Of a stretch of DNA of 14,056 nt, positions 13,918-14,056 are shown piece after piece. The DNA is taken from contig JBBSJV010000031.1 of assembly GCA_038256935.1 (NCBI GenBank), positions 1 to 14,056 on the forward strand, in the 5' to 3' direction. The stretch is from JBBSJV01 sp038256935. Its GTDB lineage: Bacteria; Patescibacteriota; JACMRA01. The notes beneath the pieces are model-generated. The model was not told where the DNA came from and ran no database searches. It was given only the letters and a program-made list of their open reading frames with translations. Every line of letters starts with the position of its first letter. The first letter of the stretch is position 1. The position numbers and the translations under genes are program-made.

Positions 13918-14056
13918 CTAAGAAGCCACCACAGTATAAGACAAAACTTGAGTATAAGTACCAGCATCTAAAAAAGCAGGAAGCCTACACTCATAATCAA
14001 CACTATCAATATCATATCTACCACCAAGAGCCTTAGAACTATTTCCAAAGATATCA
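13918..14056 (-). CDS. C-terminal end of an unidentified, surface-protein-like gene (5' part outside window)
   Basis: Read on the minus strand, an open frame enters from the right edge and ends at a TAG stop (13920-13918), giving 45 residues from DIFGNSSKALGGRYDIDSVD to the C-terminus. The ending AGTYTQVLSYTVVAS has the beta-strand pattern 'P-x-x-x-x-A-G-x-Y-x-x-x-L-x-Y-T-V' seen at the ends of many secreted or adhesin-like bacterial proteins. I infer only a possible extracellular beta-rich domain. Its TAG stop agrees with the neighbours. Confidence 0.55.
   Translation of the reverse strand, partial: DIFGNSSKALGGRYDIDSVDYECRLPAFLDAGTYTQVLSYTVVAS

Noticed and set aside
1..14056. Recoded UGA (glycine) genetic code
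   Set aside because: All genes have full length with TGA read as stop and none contains in-frame TGA, so active recoding is not supported; only stop-codon avoidance is seen.
1..14056. CRISPR array, insertion sequence or replication origin
   Set aside because: No regularly spaced repeats, transposase-like protein, terminal inverted repeats or DnaA-box cluster were seen.

Overview
The window looks like a piece of chromosome from a small-genome, AT-rich bacterium, most plausibly a Patescibacteria/CPR-type lineage. This is inferred from short intergenic spaces, a lack of clear Shine-Dalgarno sequences, unusual domain fusions, and housekeeping genes scattered outside their usual operons (pheT without pheS). 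I cannot fix the phylum from sequence alone. The standard code fits, because every long gene reads through intact with TGA as a stop. However, none of the 14 recognisable genes ends in TGA (9 TAG, 5 TAA). No gene-free stretch exceeds 300 bases; the longest is 212 bases, and it holds a candidate structured RNA.

Layout. Positions 1-653 (+): the 3' end of a Nudix hydrolase gene, then a Fur-family metalloregulator. Positions 659-4608 (-): a GNAT acetyltransferase, a glycyl-tRNA synthetase carrying an in-frame Nudix domain, a mannose-1-phosphate guanylyltransferase and a three-helix membrane protein. A probable terminator follows the guanylyltransferase gene. Positions 4737-4997 (+): tRNA-Lys(CTT), then a G+C-rich, hairpin-dense segment ending in a strong intrinsic terminator. 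An alternative hairpin competes for one arm of that terminator, so the segment is either a stand-alone RNA or an attenuator-like leader. Positions 5025-5946 (+): a two-helix membrane peptide and 6-phosphogluconolactonase. Positions 6062-10605 (+): FtsH, then phenylalanyl-tRNA synthetase beta. Positions 10598-12378 (-): 6-phosphogluconate dehydrogenase (tail-to-tail overlap with pheT) and an alkyltransferase-like DNA-repair protein. Positions 12385-13860 (+): a WecG/TagA-type glycosyltransferase fused to a C-terminal Nudix domain. Positions 13918-14056 (-): the C-terminal end of an unidentified, surface-protein-like gene.

How the genes work together. Pgl and Gnd are consecutive steps of the oxidative pentose phosphate pathway; no glucose-6-phosphate dehydrogenase is seen here. 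The guanylyltransferase and the TagA-like enzyme point to cell-envelope sugar metabolism. GlyRS, PheT and tRNA-Lys serve translation, and FtsH handles membrane protein quality control. The main points for follow-up are the Nudix domain inside GlyRS, the TagA-Nudix fusion with a split Nudix box, the structured RNA after tRNA-Lys, and the avoidance of TGA with preference for TAG stops.
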